A stretch of 64,000 bases of DNA from Kangiella sp. TOML190 (GTDB lineage: Bacteria; Pseudomonadota; Gammaproteobacteria; Enterobacterales; Kangiellaceae). The position numbers were made by a program, and so were the translations under genes. The DNA lies in contig NZ_BQYL01000001.1 of NCBI RefSeq assembly GCF_023706045.1, positions 124,001-188,000 on the forward strand. Direction: 5' to 3'. Positions 9,980 to 19,839 of this stretch are shown here, piece after piece. The stretch's first letter is position 1. Each line of letters starts with the position of its first letter. The notes below the pieces were generated by a model that saw only the letters and a program-made list of their open reading frames with translations, ran no database searches and had not been told where the DNA came from.

Positions 9980-11108
9980 TTTCTATTGGTAATTCCTTTG
10001 CACCTTTCGTGATCTCTTCTTTCTGCGCTTGTTTAGCAGCGATTTTGCCACGAATTTGCTTTTCTAACTCGTCCACCAAATCTTCGTTGGCAACCTTATG
10101 GCTTTTCTCACCATTGGTGTAAAGCATGGATTTCTTAAAACCGCCGGTTAGCCCCACTTCCACTTCTTTGGCTTCACCCGGACCATTAACCACACAACCA
10201 ATCACCGCCACATCCACATGCTCATTCACGTCTTCAAGGCGCTCTTCTAATGCATTGACGGTTTTAATCACATCAAACTGCTGGCGTGAGCAAGATGGAC
10301 AAGCGATTAAATTTATTCCACGCTGGCGCAAGCCAAGGCTTTTTAGAATATCAAAGCCAACTTTAACTTCTTGCACCGGATCGGCCGCCAAGGAAATCCG
10401 AATGGTATCACCAATCCCTTCAGCCAATAACATACCTAAGCCTACTGAGGATTTTACCGTTCCCGAACGGAATGAACCGGCTTCGGTAATGCCTAAATGC
10501 AGCGGATTATCAATTTCTTTGGCTAGAATACGATACGCCGAAACCGTCATAAAGACGTCAGATGCTTTCAGGCTGATTTTGTAGTCTTTGAAGTTGTACT
10601 TTTCCAAATACTCGATATGGCGATAAGCAGATTCGACTAATGCTTCAGGGGTTGGTTCGCCATATTTTTCTTGTAAATCTTTTTCCAAAGATCCCGCATT
10701 AACCCCTATCCGGATAGGGATATTGCGCGCCTTGGCTGCATCGACAACCGCTTTAACCCGCGCTTCAGCGCCAATATTACCCGGATTAATCCGCAAACAA
10801 TCCACCCCATATTCTGCAACCTGTAAGGCAATCCGGTAGTCAAAATGAATATCCGCCACTAAAGGTACTGGCGACTGCTCTTTAATCAACTTAAAGGCTT
10901 CGGCAGCTTTCATGGTCGGCACCGAAACCCGCACAATATCAGCGCCGGTATCGGCCAAAGCGTTAATTTGTGTAAGGGTTGCCGCAACGTCACAAGTTTC
11001 GGTATTGGTCATACTTTGCACCGCAATCGGTGCATCGCCACCGACGGGCACAGTTCCCACCATAATTTGGCGCGATTGACGTCGTTTTATCCAAGAATTG
11101 CTGTTCAT
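9972..11108 (-). CDS. ispG: 4-hydroxy-3-methylbut-2-en-1-yl diphosphate synthase (flavodoxin)
   Basis: IspG converts methylerythritol cyclodiphosphate to HMBPP in the MEP isoprenoid pathway, using a 4Fe-4S cluster. The TIM-barrel part runs to about residue 260; cluster ligands are Cys270 and Cys273 (ACPSCSRQQ) and Cys305 in the [11 protein letters not shown] motif, with Glu312 as the probable fourth ligand. The 378-residue protein has a charged tail ([11 protein letters not shown]...) beyond the catalytic core. It follows rodZ by 101 bases in the conserved order, and its 3' end overlaps the Sel1-type gene. Confidence 0.98.
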   Translation of the reverse strand: MNSNSWIKRRQSRQIMVGTVPVGGDAPIAVQSMTNTETCDVAATLTQINALADTGADIVRVSVPTMKAAEAFKLIKEQSPVPLVADIHFDYRIALQVAEYGVDCLRINPGNIGAEARVKAVVDAAKARNIPIRIGVNAGSLEKDLQEKYGEPTPEALVESAYRHIEYLEKYNFKDYKISLKASDVFMTVSAYRILAKEIDNPLHLGITEAGSFRSGTVKSSVGLGMLLAEGIGDTIRISLAADPVQEVKVGFDILKSLGLRQRGINLIACPSCSRQQFDVIKTVNALEERLEDVNEHVDVAVIGCVVNGPGEAKEVEVGLTGGFKKSMLYTNGEKSHKVANEDLVDELEKQIRGKIAAKQAQKEEITKGAKELPIENV

Positions 11109-11209
11109 ATGAATTGACTAGGTGCTTAAAGTAGCGTTATTTTAGCATCAGAATATGCTTAGTGATCGATTATTTTCCGGTTATTGCTTGTCAGTACTAT
11201 TTTTAAGTT

Positions 11210-11794
11210 CTATTTTTTAGCCGATTTTCTAAGGTTGTTTTCAAGGGTCCTACTGTTGATTTCAAGAACGCCTTCCGGGATCAATTCGCCCTCATTATCA
11301 TCGCTTTCCAGTAACTGCTCTTGCTGAGCTTCGGGTTTATCAAAACTATTAATAAATTTATTCCAGTAGCCTTTTTCTACCAAAAAGTAATAGACCGAAT
11401 AAAGCAGTGCCAAAACAATAGCAAGACTGACTAAGCGCGCAAATAACTTAACGGTTTTATGGCTCTTTTGAGGCGGATTAAGCTCAACTCGTTTGTAAGT
11501 GTGTTGAGACTGTTGCTCTAAGCCATTTTTTTGCGCGTAACGGTTGAAATTTTCAATAAATTCTTGCTCATCTAAACCTAAGAAGTGCGCATAGTTTTTG
11601 ACATACCCCTTGTAGAAAGCCAAAGGGAAACCCTCATAACGATCAGACTCAATATTTAAAATGGCCTGCTCGGTTAGCTTTAAACGGCTCGCCACTTCAT
11701 TAATATCAATTTCTTTTTGCTCCCGAGCTTGCTTTAGCAAACCACCTGGGCCAAATTCAAAATTTTCTGATACGTCTTTTTCGTCACTCATCAA
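11210..11794 (-). CDS. rodZ: short RodZ-like HTH membrane protein
   Basis: RodZ links the MreB cytoskeleton to the cell-wall elongation machinery. This copy keeps the cytosolic helix-turn-helix region (about residues 16-85: GGLLKQAREQKEIDINEVA...) and one membrane span at about 117-138, but has only some 55 residues beyond the membrane, and these are not the usual periplasmic DUF4115 beta-domain. E. coli RodZ has 337 residues against 194 here. The stop is followed by only 101 bases before ispG, so no hidden remnant fits. Position between pilF and ispG supports the name. Confidence 0.85.
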   Translation of the reverse strand: MMSDEKDVSENFEFGPGGLLKQAREQKEIDINEVASRLKLTEQAILNIESDRYEGFPLAFYKGYVKNYAHFLGLDEQEFIENFNRYAQKNGLEQQSQHTYKRVELNPPQKSHKTVKLFARLVSLAIVLALLYSVYYFLVEKGYWNKFINSFDKPEAQQEQLLESDDNEGELIPEGVLEINSRTLENNLRKSAKK

Positions 11795-11804
11795 TTTATT
11801 TTTA

Positions 11805-12599
11805 TTAGCTACTCATTCTTTTATAGATCCGAGCTTGTTCTGAACGCGGGAATAGTTGTATTAACTTTTCGCCATAAGATTCCATCGAAAAACGGTCGTT
11901 AAGGCGACGACCAATTTTATAACCCAATAACAAGCTATCGGCAGAAGGTTTAGACTTGCCTTCAAACTGCAATAAATAGGTTTCCGCCTTATTGTATTCA
12001 TTGGCCTCAAACGACATTAGGGCTAAACCATATAAAGGCTTAGTTAAGCGCGGATTAAAGGTCATAGCCTTTTTAAAATACAGTTCAGCTTTTTCATGAT
12101 CACCAGCTTCGATTGAACAAAAGCCTGCATTTTCATAGCTTTCGCCTACCGCAATATATTCCGGCTGATCCACTGCCTTCAGGAAATACTTAACCGCACC
12201 CTCATAATCTTTTTTCGAAGTACACAAAAAAGCACCATAAGCATTCATGTAATCTGGATTATTTTCATCCATATCCAACGCTTTTTGGTAGTACCTTTCC
12301 GCCTTATCAAACTCAAACACCTTCTGATAATAATAAGCCAGACCAAACATCACATCCGGCATATCAGGCGCATGCTTTTCCGCCATCAATAAGTTCTTTT
12401 TTGCTCGCTCCATTAAGCCACGCTGTACATAACCCATGCCCAGCGCAAGACGTTTTTCAGCCGCATCTTTTAAATTAGTCTTATCATCAGTTACAGTAAT
12501 GCCGTCCGTTACCGCATTGGTCGTGGTTTGTGTTTGAGTCGTCTCACAAGCAGTCAACACCAACACACTTAGTAGGGATAGCACGGTTGCAAACTTCAT
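11805..12599 (-). CDS. pilF: type IV pilus biogenesis lipoprotein PilF/PilW
   Basis: This outer-membrane TPR lipoprotein (pilotin) places and assembles the PilQ secretin for type IV pili. The 264-residue protein has a signal peptide with lipobox VLTAC (lipidated Cys18) and then about six TPR units (LALGMGYVQRG..., VMFGLAYYYQK..., YMNAYGAFLCTSKKDYEGAV..., PLYGLALMSFEANEYNKAE...). It lies 27 bases after rlmN and 10 before rodZ in the conserved operon. No other pilus gene is in the window, so actual pilus production cannot be judged. Confidence 0.95.
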   Translation of the reverse strand: MKFATVLSLLSVLVLTACETTQTQTTTNAVTDGITVTDDKTNLKDAAEKRLALGMGYVQRGLMERAKKNLLMAEKHAPDMPDVMFGLAYYYQKVFEFDKAERYYQKALDMDENNPDYMNAYGAFLCTSKKDYEGAVKYFLKAVDQPEYIAVGESYENAGFCSIEAGDHEKAELYFKKAMTFNPRLTKPLYGLALMSFEANEYNKAETYLLQFEGKSKPSADSLLLGYKIGRRLNDRFSMESYGEKLIQLFPRSEQARIYKRMSS

Positions 12600-12626
12600 A
12601 AATCGTCCTTTATATTCTCTCTTATA

Positions 12627-13781
12627 CTAATTATGTAATTCCACCTCGATTTCTTGTTTGAATCGTTGGTGCGAAATTTTATGTTCATCGCGTCGCGTTT
12701 GACGCTTGGTTTTATCAAGGATTTTACCCGCTAATTGACCACAAGCAGCATCAATATCGTCGCCACGAGTCCGTCTGGTAACCACAAGATACCCTTTCTT
12801 GATTAAAAAATCACTAAATAAATCAATGCTTTGTCGACTCGAAGTCTGATAATTCGACTGCGGAAAAGGGTTAAATGGAATCAAGTTAATCTTACAGGGA
12901 GTATCCTTCAATAAAAGTGCCAACTGTTTGGCATGTTCAAGACTGTCATTAATACCTTTGAGCATTACATATTCAATGGTTACCTTACGCGCGGCATTGG
13001 AACGCTCCAGATAATGATGGATCCCAGACATCAAATCTTTAATCGGATACTTTTTATTGATCGGCACCAATTCATCGCGCAAAGGATCATTGGGCGCGTG
13101 CAATGAAATCGCCAAAGCCACATCAATATCATCAATCAGACGCTTTAATTGTGGCACCATACCTGAGGTACTCAAGGTCACGCGGCGCTTTGACAATCCA
13201 TAAGCATTGTCGTCCATCATTAATTCCATCGAATTGACCACCGGCTCATAATTAGCCAATGGCTCACCCATCCCCATCATCACTACATTGGTGACCGCTC
13301 GGTCATCTGACTTATGCTTACCATTAAGATAGCGCGCCGCCAGCCAGACTTGGCCAATAATTTCAGCGGTAGAGAGGTTACGATTAAAGCCTTGATAACC
13401 CGTCGAGCAGAAGCTGCACTCTAAAGCACAGCCCACTTGCGAAGAAACGCATAAGGTGCCGCGGTGGCGTTCGGGAATAAAGACCGTTTCGATGGCTTGG
13501 CCGCCAGGAATATGCAGCGCCCATTTCACAGTGCCATCGGCAGACTCCTGCACATCCAGCACTTCGGGGCCTTTAATTTCCGCCACTTGTTTGAGTTTAG
13601 CACGACAGGCCTTGCTAATATTGGTCATTTGATCGAAGTCTTCGACTCCGAATTGATGGATCCACTTCAACACCTGAGTGGCGCGAAATGGCTTTTCACC
13701 AAGCTCTTTAAAGAACTCGACCATTCCACCGCGCGTCAGGTTGAGTAGATTAGTTTTTTCACTAACCGCTTGATTACTCAT
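12627..13781 (-). CDS. rlmN: dual-specificity 23S rRNA/tRNA (adenine-C2)-methyltransferase RlmN
   Basis: RlmN is a radical-SAM enzyme that methylates A2503 of 23S rRNA and A37 of some tRNAs at C2. The cluster motif CALECSFC places ligands at Cys118, Cys122 and Cys125; the second catalytic cysteine is in [12 protein letters not shown] near the C-terminus. TRGGMVEFF near residue 16 and [12 protein letters not shown] are also typical. Length 384 is normal. A terminator-like hairpin lies upstream, between ndk and rlmN. Confidence 0.98.
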   Translation of the reverse strand: MSNQAVSEKTNLLNLTRGGMVEFFKELGEKPFRATQVLKWIHQFGVEDFDQMTNISKACRAKLKQVAEIKGPEVLDVQESADGTVKWALHIPGGQAIETVFIPERHRGTLCVSSQVGCALECSFCSTGYQGFNRNLSTAEIIGQVWLAARYLNGKHKSDDRAVTNVVMMGMGEPLANYEPVVNSMELMMDDNAYGLSKRRVTLSTSGMVPQLKRLIDDIDVALAISLHAPNDPLRDELVPINKKYPIKDLMSGIHHYLERSNAARKVTIEYVMLKGINDSLEHAKQLALLLKDTPCKINLIPFNPFPQSNYQTSSRQSIDLFSDFLIKKGYLVVTRRTRGDDIDAACGQLAGKILDKTKRQTRRDEHKISHQRFKQEIEVELHN

Positions 13782-13888
13782 TAGTTACCTTTACACAATG
13801 TAAACTGGACGCAGCCATTTGGCATCGACCAGTGAAATTTGGCTATATTTTAGGCTTTTATCCGATTAATAGCAAAATATCAGCCTAT

Positions 13889-13920
13889 AAAAAAAGCTTT
13901 CCACCGAAATGAAAAGCTTT
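13889..13920 (-). terminator. probable rho-independent terminator after ndk
   Basis: On the minus strand a 10-bp stem (AAAGCTTTTC pairing with GGAAAGCTTT, one U-G wobble) with an 8-base loop runs into a tract of seven T. It lies about 60 bases past the ndk stop and would separate ndk from rlmN. The stem is AT-rich, so termination may be partial. Confidence 0.6.
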
Positions 13921-13981
13921 CTTGCAATTTCTTGCCTAAAAACGTGGGGGTTTGTTCAAGTTCGAGACAAAACAATCGTTT

Positions 13982-14413
13982 TTATCGAGTGCGAGGGCAA
14001 ATTTCTGAAGCTTCGAAGAAATATGCAATTTCGCGCTCAGCAGACTCAGGGCTATCAGAGCCATGGGCAGCGTTTTCGTCTACAGAAACCGCGTAGTCCG
14101 CACGGATAGTGCCGCGTAATGCTTCTGCAGGATTAGTAGCACCCATGATTTCGCGATTGGCTTTGATGGCGTTTTCGCCTTCAAGAACCTGAACCATAAC
14201 TGGACCAGAAGTCATGAAATCAACTAAAGCGCCAAAGAAAGGACGCTCGGCATGCTCAGCGTAGAAGCCTTCGGCTTTTTCGCGTGACAAGTGGATCATT
14301 TTTGAAGCAACGATGCGCAAACCAGCACGCTCGAAACGGCTGTAGATTTCGCCAATAACGTTTTTCGCAACTGCGTCAGGTTTTACGATAGAAAAAGTAC
14401 GTTCGATAGCCAT
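13982..14413 (-). CDS. ndk: nucleoside diphosphate kinase
   Basis: This cytosolic enzyme moves the gamma-phosphate from ATP to other NDPs through a phosphohistidine. The 143-residue sequence is canonical: [12 protein letters not shown] at the start, and NAAHGSD with the catalytic His117. It stands at the head of the rlmN-pilF-rodZ cluster as in other gammaproteobacteria, with a terminator-like hairpin after it. Confidence 0.98.
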   Translation of the reverse strand: MAIERTFSIVKPDAVAKNVIGEIYSRFERAGLRIVASKMIHLSREKAEGFYAEHAERPFFGALVDFMTSGPVMVQVLEGENAIKANREIMGATNPAEALRGTIRADYAVSVDENAAHGSDSPESAEREIAYFFEASEICPRTR

Positions 14414-14530
14414 TTCGGACTCCGTTTATCAGGTTTTAGTCAATAATAGTATTCAAAATAATGGGCTAGCCGTGGCTAACCCAGAAATTGCGCGAAATTA
14501 TACAGAAAGCCTAGAAATTAGGCAACGCAC

Positions 14531-15220
14531 CTAAGGCGTGAAATATCGAGTCGGATCGCTAATACCCTGCCCTTCGAATCCTTGGCGGCGCAAAATACAC
14601 GAATCGCATTCGCCGCAAGCAAGCCCCTTATCAGTGGCTTTATAGCAAGATACCGTTTGGCTGTAATCGATCCCCAACTGAGTTCCTTTTGCAATAATTT
14701 GAGCCTTGGTCATATCCATTAGCGGCGCTGCAATGGTCAACTTTTGACCTTCAACTCCAGCTTTAGTAGCCAAATTCGCCATATTTTCGAAGGCTTGGAT
14801 AAACTCAGGGCGACAATCGGGATAGCCAGAATAATCCACTGCATTAACGCCAACAAAAATATGATTGGCCTGCAAAACTTCCGCCCAGCCAAGGGCAATC
14901 GATAGAAACACCGTGTTACGAGCAGGAACATAGGTCACTGGAATCGCTGCTTGCTCAGCGATTTCTTCATTGATCGGCACATCAATCGAATGGTCGGTTA
15001 AAGCTGAACCGCCAATTTCCGTCATGTCCAAATTGACTTCAATATGCTTCACTGCATTGAAAGTGTTGGAAATTTTCTTGGCTGCATTAAGCTCGGCCAA
15101 GCTACGCTGACCGTAATTAAAACTCATGGTATAGCACTCAAAGCCTTGCTCAACCGCCATCGCCAGGGCAGTAGTTGAGTCTAAACCACCAGAAAGTAAA
15201 ACCACTGCTTTTTTAGTCAT
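14531..15220 (-). CDS. queC: 7-cyano-7-deazaguanine synthase QueC
   Basis: QueC turns 7-carboxy-7-deazaguanine into preQ0 with ATP and ammonia, on the way to queuosine in tRNA. The PP-loop motif SGGLDSTT lies near residue 10 and the zinc site is Cys192, Cys202, Cys205 and Cys208 ([18 protein letters not shown]), numbered from the ATG at 15220. I prefer that ATG, preceded by AAGTGA six to seven bases away, over an in-frame GTG three codons upstream. The next gene upstream is queE, separated by a palindromic repeat. Confidence 0.96.
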   Translation of the reverse strand: MTKKAVVLLSGGLDSTTALAMAVEQGFECYTMSFNYGQRSLAELNAAKKISNTFNAVKHIEVNLDMTEIGGSALTDHSIDVPINEEIAEQAAIPVTYVPARNTVFLSIALGWAEVLQANHIFVGVNAVDYSGYPDCRPEFIQAFENMANLATKAGVEGQKLTIAAPLMDMTKAQIIAKGTQLGIDYSQTVSCYKATDKGLACGECDSCILRRQGFEGQGISDPTRYFTP

Positions 15221-15271
15221 AGTTATCACTTCATTTTATAAAAACAGAGTATAAAGCAGAAAAAAGTTTTT

Positions 15272-15350
15272 TAGACGAGGCTTTCAAAAAAATAGAACCG
15301 CAGTTTACTCTAGTAAATGAGGACTCTATTGTTTTGTTTCACGAAATATA
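15272..15350. repeat. palindromic intergenic element, copy 1 (core AGTTTACTCTAGTAAATGA)
   Basis: Between queE and queC lies an imperfect inverted repeat centred on TTTACT-CT-AGTAAA (15304-15317). The arms match only loosely: an A-rich run ending in TAGA on the left (about 15272-15297) and TCTATTGTTTTG plus a TTTC-type segment on the right. The 19-base core at 15302-15320 is identical to one at 63697-63715, where the arms pair far better. The pair defines a dispersed repeat family in this genome. Confidence 0.65.
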
Positions 15351-15366
15351 AGGAACTTTTAACAAT

Positions 15367-16011
15367 TTATACTCCTGTTTTTTCTCCCCAAATAATCTTA
15401 TGCAATTGCACCTGCATCCTTACCTTTAACTTATCCTTTAAAATCCATTCCGCCAGTTGTGAATACTCCACTTGACCATAAGATGGCGAAAATAACACTT
15501 CACACTTATCCAGTAAGTTGTATTGCTCAATGGTCATCTTGGCCCAATCAAAATCCTTGCGGCTGCAAATCACGAACTTTACCTGATCGCCTGATTTTAA
15601 ATGCTCAATATTGGCATACAAATTCCGCGCCATTTCGCCCGAATCTGGCGTTTTTAGATCCATCACCGTCATCACGCGTGGATCGAGTGGTGCTATATCG
15701 TTGGCACCACCCGTTTCGGTAGAAACTTGGTAACCTTTATCACAAAGCAGAGTAAAAAACGCAAATACCCGCTTTTGCGCCAATGGCTCGCCACCAGTGA
15801 TACACACATGATCACAATCGTATTGTGCAATTTCGGCAAGAATTTCTTCATAGCTCAGCCACTGGCCGCCACCAAAAGCATAGTCCGTGTCACAATAAAC
15901 ACAGCGCAGAGGGCATCCAGTTAGGCGCACAAAAACCGTCGGCAAGCCAACGGTTAGGCTTTCGCCTTGTAGGGAGTGGAATATTTCGGTGATTCGTAAT
16001 TTCATAGCCAT
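15367..16011 (-). CDS. queE: 7-carboxy-7-deazaguanine synthase QueE
   Basis: QueE is a radical-SAM enzyme that contracts the ring of carboxytetrahydropterin to CDG in queuosine synthesis. The ligands are Cys33, Cys37 and Cys40 in GCPLRCVYCDTDYAF, with ITGGEPLAQ as the SAM-binding glycine motif near residue 72. Its 214 residues fit the proteobacterial form. It lies just downstream of the cpoB terminator and upstream of queC, so the two pathway genes are neighbours but separated by a repeat element. Confidence 0.96.
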   Translation of the reverse strand: MAMKLRITEIFHSLQGESLTVGLPTVFVRLTGCPLRCVYCDTDYAFGGGQWLSYEEILAEIAQYDCDHVCITGGEPLAQKRVFAFFTLLCDKGYQVSTETGGANDIAPLDPRVMTVMDLKTPDSGEMARNLYANIEHLKSGDQVKFVICSRKDFDWAKMTIEQYNLLDKCEVLFSPSYGQVEYSQLAEWILKDKLKVRMQVQLHKIIWGEKTGV

Positions 16012-16087
16012 TGCTGCTAACGGCGCTTTGCGCCTTGCTTAAACTGCGCGAATTATAGTCGATCCTGAGCACTAAATAAAAGGCAAT

Positions 16088-16113
16088 AAAAAAGGGCTAA
16101 ACAGCCCTTTTTT
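16088..16113 (-). terminator. rho-independent terminator ending the tol-pal operon
   Basis: A perfect 11-bp stem (AAAAAAGGGCT / AGCCCTTTTTT) with an AAAC loop and T-runs on both strands lies 16 bases beyond the cpoB stop. It would end the ruvB-to-cpoB transcript before queE. Confidence 0.9.
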
Positions 16114-16128
16114 AACAAAGATTTGCGA

Positions 16129-16866
16129 TTAAAGTGCATCCAACTTTGCTTTAGCCAATTTACCAGCTGTAGTATTTGCAAAATCTTTAGCTACTTTTTG
16201 ATAGTAGCCTTTTGCGGCAACTTTATTGCCACGCGCCTCCTCCAACTGACCCAGCTTTAAAATTGCCACGTCGGTTTTGTTGGCGCCAGGAAACTCAGCA
16301 TAAACCGCCTTAAACTGGGCTTCCGCTTGTTCATATTCCTTATCTTTAAGATGTAACTGACCTAACCAAAAATGGGCATTGGATGCCAAGTCTTCTTCAG
16401 GATAGTTAGCAACAAAGCTTTTAAAGGAGCTTTTCGCAAAAGCATACTGTTTATCTTTATATTGAGTGAAAGCTTTATTGTAAGCAGCTTGTACTTCATC
16501 CCGAGTAGCTGCTAATGGCTTAGAGTTATTATCAGCATTGGCATCACCTGTCGCTACACCAGCTTGAATACGGCGATCCAAATCGATGTAAAGCTCGCGC
16601 TGCTGCTTGACCATTTGATTAAGGCGATAATCTTGCTCTTCCAACTGACCGCGCAGTTGACGAACCTCTTGCTGCAGCTGATTGACCTGTAACACTAACT
16701 CAGCAATCAATTGGCTTTGTTGTGAACTTCTTAAACCAGTCTGAGCTTTAAGATCTTGAGCATCAGTTACTGGCGCTGCCGCATAAGCAGAAGCCCCAGC
16801 GCCAATCCACAAGGCAACAAAGGTTGCCAAGGATTTTTTGTGTTTTTGCAGCTTTTTTTGCATCAT
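16129..16866 (-). CDS. cpoB: cell division coordinator CpoB (YbgF)
   Basis: CpoB is a periplasmic protein that binds TolA and couples outer-membrane constriction to peptidoglycan synthesis at division. The 245-residue protein has a signal peptide (about 1-30, ending AYAAA), a trimerising coiled coil (about 45-85, LQQEVRQLRGQLEEQDYRLNQM) and C-terminal TPRs from about residue 125 (AYNKAFTQYKDKQYAFAKSSF...). It is the last gene of the tol-pal operon, 42 bases after pal. Confidence 0.95.
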   Translation of the reverse strand: MMQKKLQKHKKSLATFVALWIGAGASAYAAAPVTDAQDLKAQTGLRSSQQSQLIAELVLQVNQLQQEVRQLRGQLEEQDYRLNQMVKQQRELYIDLDRRIQAGVATGDANADNNSKPLAATRDEVQAAYNKAFTQYKDKQYAFAKSSFKSFVANYPEEDLASNAHFWLGQLHLKDKEYEQAEAQFKAVYAEFPGANKTDVAILKLGQLEEARGNKVAAKGYYQKVAKDFANTTAGKLAKAKLDAL

Positions 16867-16908
16867 AAGATAACTACCTTAATTCAAACTTTCACTGATT
16901 TAGATGAA

Positions 16909-17439
16909 TTACTTATAATTCAGTTCCACACGACGGTTTTTAGCCCAAGTAGACTCTTCGTGACCAGCAACCGCGGGCGACTCTTCACCAAAGCTCACTA
17001 CTTCGATTTGGCTACCAGAAACCCCAAAAGTGCGTAGCAACTGAGCTACCGCTTTGGCACGGCGCTCACCTAACGCCAAGTTGTATTCCGGAGTACCACG
17101 CTCATCGGCATGGCCTTCTAAAATCACGCTACGATTGTCACGAACCATACGCTCAGCGTGCAAACGCAACATTTCCGTATATTCGCTGTCAATCACGTCT
17201 TGGTCAAAACCAAAATACACTGTGTTGCTGTTTAGCAAAGCCGCGATCCGAGCCGCTTCAGCTTCTTGTGCGCGACGTGCTGCTTCCGCCGCTTCACGAC
17301 GAGCAATCTCTTCTGCTGAAAGACCGGTATCAGTCGTATCAACGCCGCTAGTGTCAGTGTCGGCAGGCTTGGTAGTGCTACAAGCAGCAATCACCAAAGA
17401 AAAGGTTATCAGAGTTAATAATTTTAAAAAGTGTTGCAT
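16909..17439 (-). CDS. pal: peptidoglycan-associated lipoprotein Pal
   Basis: Pal anchors the outer membrane to peptidoglycan and works with TolB and TolA. The signal peptide ends in the lipobox VIAAC (Cys20), followed by an Asp/Thr-rich and Ala/Glu-rich linker and a C-terminal OmpA-like domain (YFGFDQDVIDSEY; ILEGHADERGTPEYNLALGERRA) with the diaminopimelate-binding Asp and Arg. The 176-residue length is normal. It lies 39 bases from tolB. Confidence 0.98.
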   Translation of the reverse strand: MQHFLKLLTLITFSLVIAACSTTKPADTDTSGVDTTDTGLSAEEIARREAAEAARRAQEAEAARIAALLNSNTVYFGFDQDVIDSEYTEMLRLHAERMVRDNRSVILEGHADERGTPEYNLALGERRAKAVAQLLRTFGVSGSQIEVVSFGEESPAVAGHEESTWAKNRRVELNYK

Positions 17440-17478
17440 TGTTCTCTCCTAAGAGTATTGTCAATTTAGATTTAAGTA

Positions 17479-18837
17479 TTACAAAATAAAAGGCGACCAA
17501 GCCGGAGCTTTAACTTCGCCGGTAGTGCTAGGATACGGCAAGCCAAACTTGCCATCCATTGAAACGGTGCTCAATACCTTATCACGTCCGGATATGGTTG
17601 AAAAAATAATCATACTGCCGTTCGGCGCGATTGAAATCGATTCATCCATAGTGGATTTGGTCAAAATTTCTAAATCCCCGTTTTTCAGGTTCTGTCGCGC
17701 GATATGAAAGTTACCATTATTTTGGTGTACCATCACAATATGCTCGCCGTCAGGGCTAAATTCTGCGCCGGCATTATGTCGCCCTTCAAAAGTCACGCGC
17801 TTAGTTTGCCCTGAATTTAAAAAGACTTGATAAATCTGCGGACGGCCGCCGCGATCGGAAGTAAAAATCAAGCTGTTGCCATCGGGCGACCAAGAAGGCT
17901 CGGTATCGATAGAATAGTGTTGAGTCATGCGTTGCAATTTTTTCGACGCTAAATCCATCACATAAATTTCCGGATTGCCGTCTTTAGACAAGACCATCGC
18001 CATTTTGCGACCGTCTGGCGACCAAGCCGGGGCACTGTTAAAGCCTTTAAAGCTGGCTATCTTCTGCCGCTGATTGGTATAAACGCTATGAATAAAAATC
18101 TCTGAGCGACCATTTTCGAAACTGACGTAAGCCAACTGCTCGCCATCCGGCGACCAAGCGGGCGACATGATCGGACGCTCGCTAGGGAATAAACGTTTAG
18201 CATCATAACCATCGCTATCGGCAACGAATAATTGGTATTTCTTTGGCGAATTAGGAACCACCTCAACGTAAGCAATTAAGGTAGCAAAAGCACCTCGCTC
18301 GCCGGTAAGCTTTTCATAGATTTCATCCGCCGCTACGTGCGCATTCCAGCGAAAATTACTTTGATTCAAAACCTTAGTAGCACGCAACAACAAGTTTTGC
18401 TCTTGCTCATGAGGTACACTGGAAAGCGTTACCTCATTTTCCAAATAGGCGTTGGCATTAAAAGGATCAATCAAGTCGTATGACACTTCATAGGTGCCTG
18501 GAATACTTTCGCGAACTTTGCCAATTAAAACCGCATCAACACCTAAACTACGCCAATCCACTAAATTGATGTCTGCAATATTCGAAGGCATCGCTGGTAA
18601 TTTTGATAGCTCGGTCGGTTTAAACTTACCGCTGCGGCGCAAATCATCCGAAATAATCTTAGCGAAATCGTGCGGCGCTTGAACTTGCACCGAGCTAGCC
18701 TCATAGGCAAACGGCACAACCGCAATTGGCCTAGCATCGTCACGCCCTTCGGTAATGATGATCTCGATTTCCGCGCTTAGCTTGAAAGACGCAAAAAATA
18801 CGACTAACCATGCTAATTTAACTAATTTTTTGTTCAT
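17479..18837 (-). CDS. tolB: Tol-Pal system periplasmic protein TolB
   Basis: TolB is the periplasmic shuttle between Pal and TolA. It has a signal peptide of about 22 residues, an N-terminal alpha/beta domain (PIAVVPFAYEA...), and a six-bladed beta-propeller with repeated PAWSPDG / PSWSPDG / AEFSPDG signatures from about residue 225. The 452-residue length is near the family's usual 430. Position between tolA and pal is canonical. Confidence 0.98.
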   Translation of the reverse strand: MNKKLVKLAWLVVFFASFKLSAEIEIIITEGRDDARPIAVVPFAYEASSVQVQAPHDFAKIISDDLRRSGKFKPTELSKLPAMPSNIADINLVDWRSLGVDAVLIGKVRESIPGTYEVSYDLIDPFNANAYLENEVTLSSVPHEQEQNLLLRATKVLNQSNFRWNAHVAADEIYEKLTGERGAFATLIAYVEVVPNSPKKYQLFVADSDGYDAKRLFPSERPIMSPAWSPDGEQLAYVSFENGRSEIFIHSVYTNQRQKIASFKGFNSAPAWSPDGRKMAMVLSKDGNPEIYVMDLASKKLQRMTQHYSIDTEPSWSPDGNSLIFTSDRGGRPQIYQVFLNSGQTKRVTFEGRHNAGAEFSPDGEHIVMVHQNNGNFHIARQNLKNGDLEILTKSTMDESISIAPNGSMIIFSTISGRDKVLSTVSMDGKFGLPYPSTTGEVKAPAWSPFIL

Positions 18838-18870
18838 TTTATCTCTCCAATAGTCAGAACTATTGTTTGA

Positions 18871-19776
18871 TTACTGCTTAAAACTGGGGTCGAACTTAAT
18901 GGTGGCATCTTTTAATACCGCCATCACCTGCGGATCGTCAGAAACTGGAAACGGAGCCGACTTTCTAATAGCTGTGGTTCCGGTATCGCAATAGTCCAAA
19001 TCACCATCGGTACTTTTAATACCTAACAAAATCCCACCTGGGCCAATAGTAAAGTTAATGACACAATTACCATCGCCGCTGGGCATATTCCAGTTGCGCC
19101 TTACTTTGGCACCAATGGCATTCCGAAGCTTTTCCACTTCGCTCATGATCTGACTTTGGCGCACCGCACCTTTATCCGCTTCAAACAGCTCATCATCCAG
19201 CGAAGCCTCTAACGCTTCCAGCTCTTTGCGTTTACGCTCTGCTTCTTCACGTTTTTTCCGCTCCGCCTCTTTACGCTTACGCTCGGCTTCCGCCTTTTTC
19301 TTTTTTTCCGCTTCTTTTTTCTTGCGCTCAGCTTCTGCTTTGCGCTTCTTTTCTGCCTCGGCTTTACGCTTTTTCTCAGCTTCGGCTTTTTTTTGCTGCT
19401 CTAATTTTTTCTGTTCCAGTTGCTCTTGCTTTAGCTTCTGTTGTTTTAGCTTTTCGGCTTGCTCTTGCTCTAACTTTTGCTGCTTGAGTCTTTCTTGCTC
19501 AAGCTCTTTTTGCTTTTGCTCTTCAAGCTTCTGCTGCTCTAACTTTTTTTTAGTCTCATCCAGCTCTTTTTGCCGTTGCTGCTTTTTCTTAAGGCTAGTG
19601 GCGTCTTTTTTTGGAATTTCCGGCGCCGTGACTAAACGTGCTTTAACCGGCGAATCCACAAACTGTTTATTGGTCTCATCAGGGCTGAAAGCAAAGTTCC
19701 ATAGCAACAATCCAATTAAGCCCACATGGAGCAAAATTGCTAGCGCAACCGGTACTATATTCTTCTTATATGGCAA
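18871..19776 (-). CDS. tolA: Tol-Pal system protein TolA
   Basis: TolA spans the periplasm and transmits proton-motive force from TolQR to Pal. It has one membrane span (about 8-29), a long Lys/Glu/Gln/Ala helix from about 60 to 200 with repeats such as KRKAEAEKKRK, and a compact C-terminal TolA domain (about 212-301) with two cysteines (GNCVINF, LDYCDTG) that probably form a disulfide. At 301 residues it is shorter than E. coli TolA (421) mainly in the helix. The skewed composition produces a long but meaningless open frame on the opposite strand. Confidence 0.95.
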   Translation of the reverse strand: MPYKKNIVPVALAILLHVGLIGLLLWNFAFSPDETNKQFVDSPVKARLVTAPEIPKKDATSLKKKQQRQKELDETKKKLEQQKLEEQKQKELEQERLKQQKLEQEQAEKLKQQKLKQEQLEQKKLEQQKKAEAEKKRKAEAEKKRKAEAERKKKEAEKKKKAEAERKRKEAERKKREEAERKRKELEALEASLDDELFEADKGAVRQSQIMSEVEKLRNAIGAKVRRNWNMPSGDGNCVINFTIGPGGILLGIKSTDGDLDYCDTGTTAIRKSAPFPVSDDPQVMAVLKDATIKFDPSFKQ

Positions 19777-19839
19777 ATTAATTACCTACTTTTATAAAAC
19801 TGCTTTCAATGCTACTTTTAAAACTTGTCGCTAAAAATA

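Noticed and set aside
19226-19834. A 202-codon open frame on the plus strand
   Set aside because: It is the antisense of tolA; its Ser/Phe/Cys/Arg-rich product simply mirrors the Lys/Glu/Gln-rich TolA helix.
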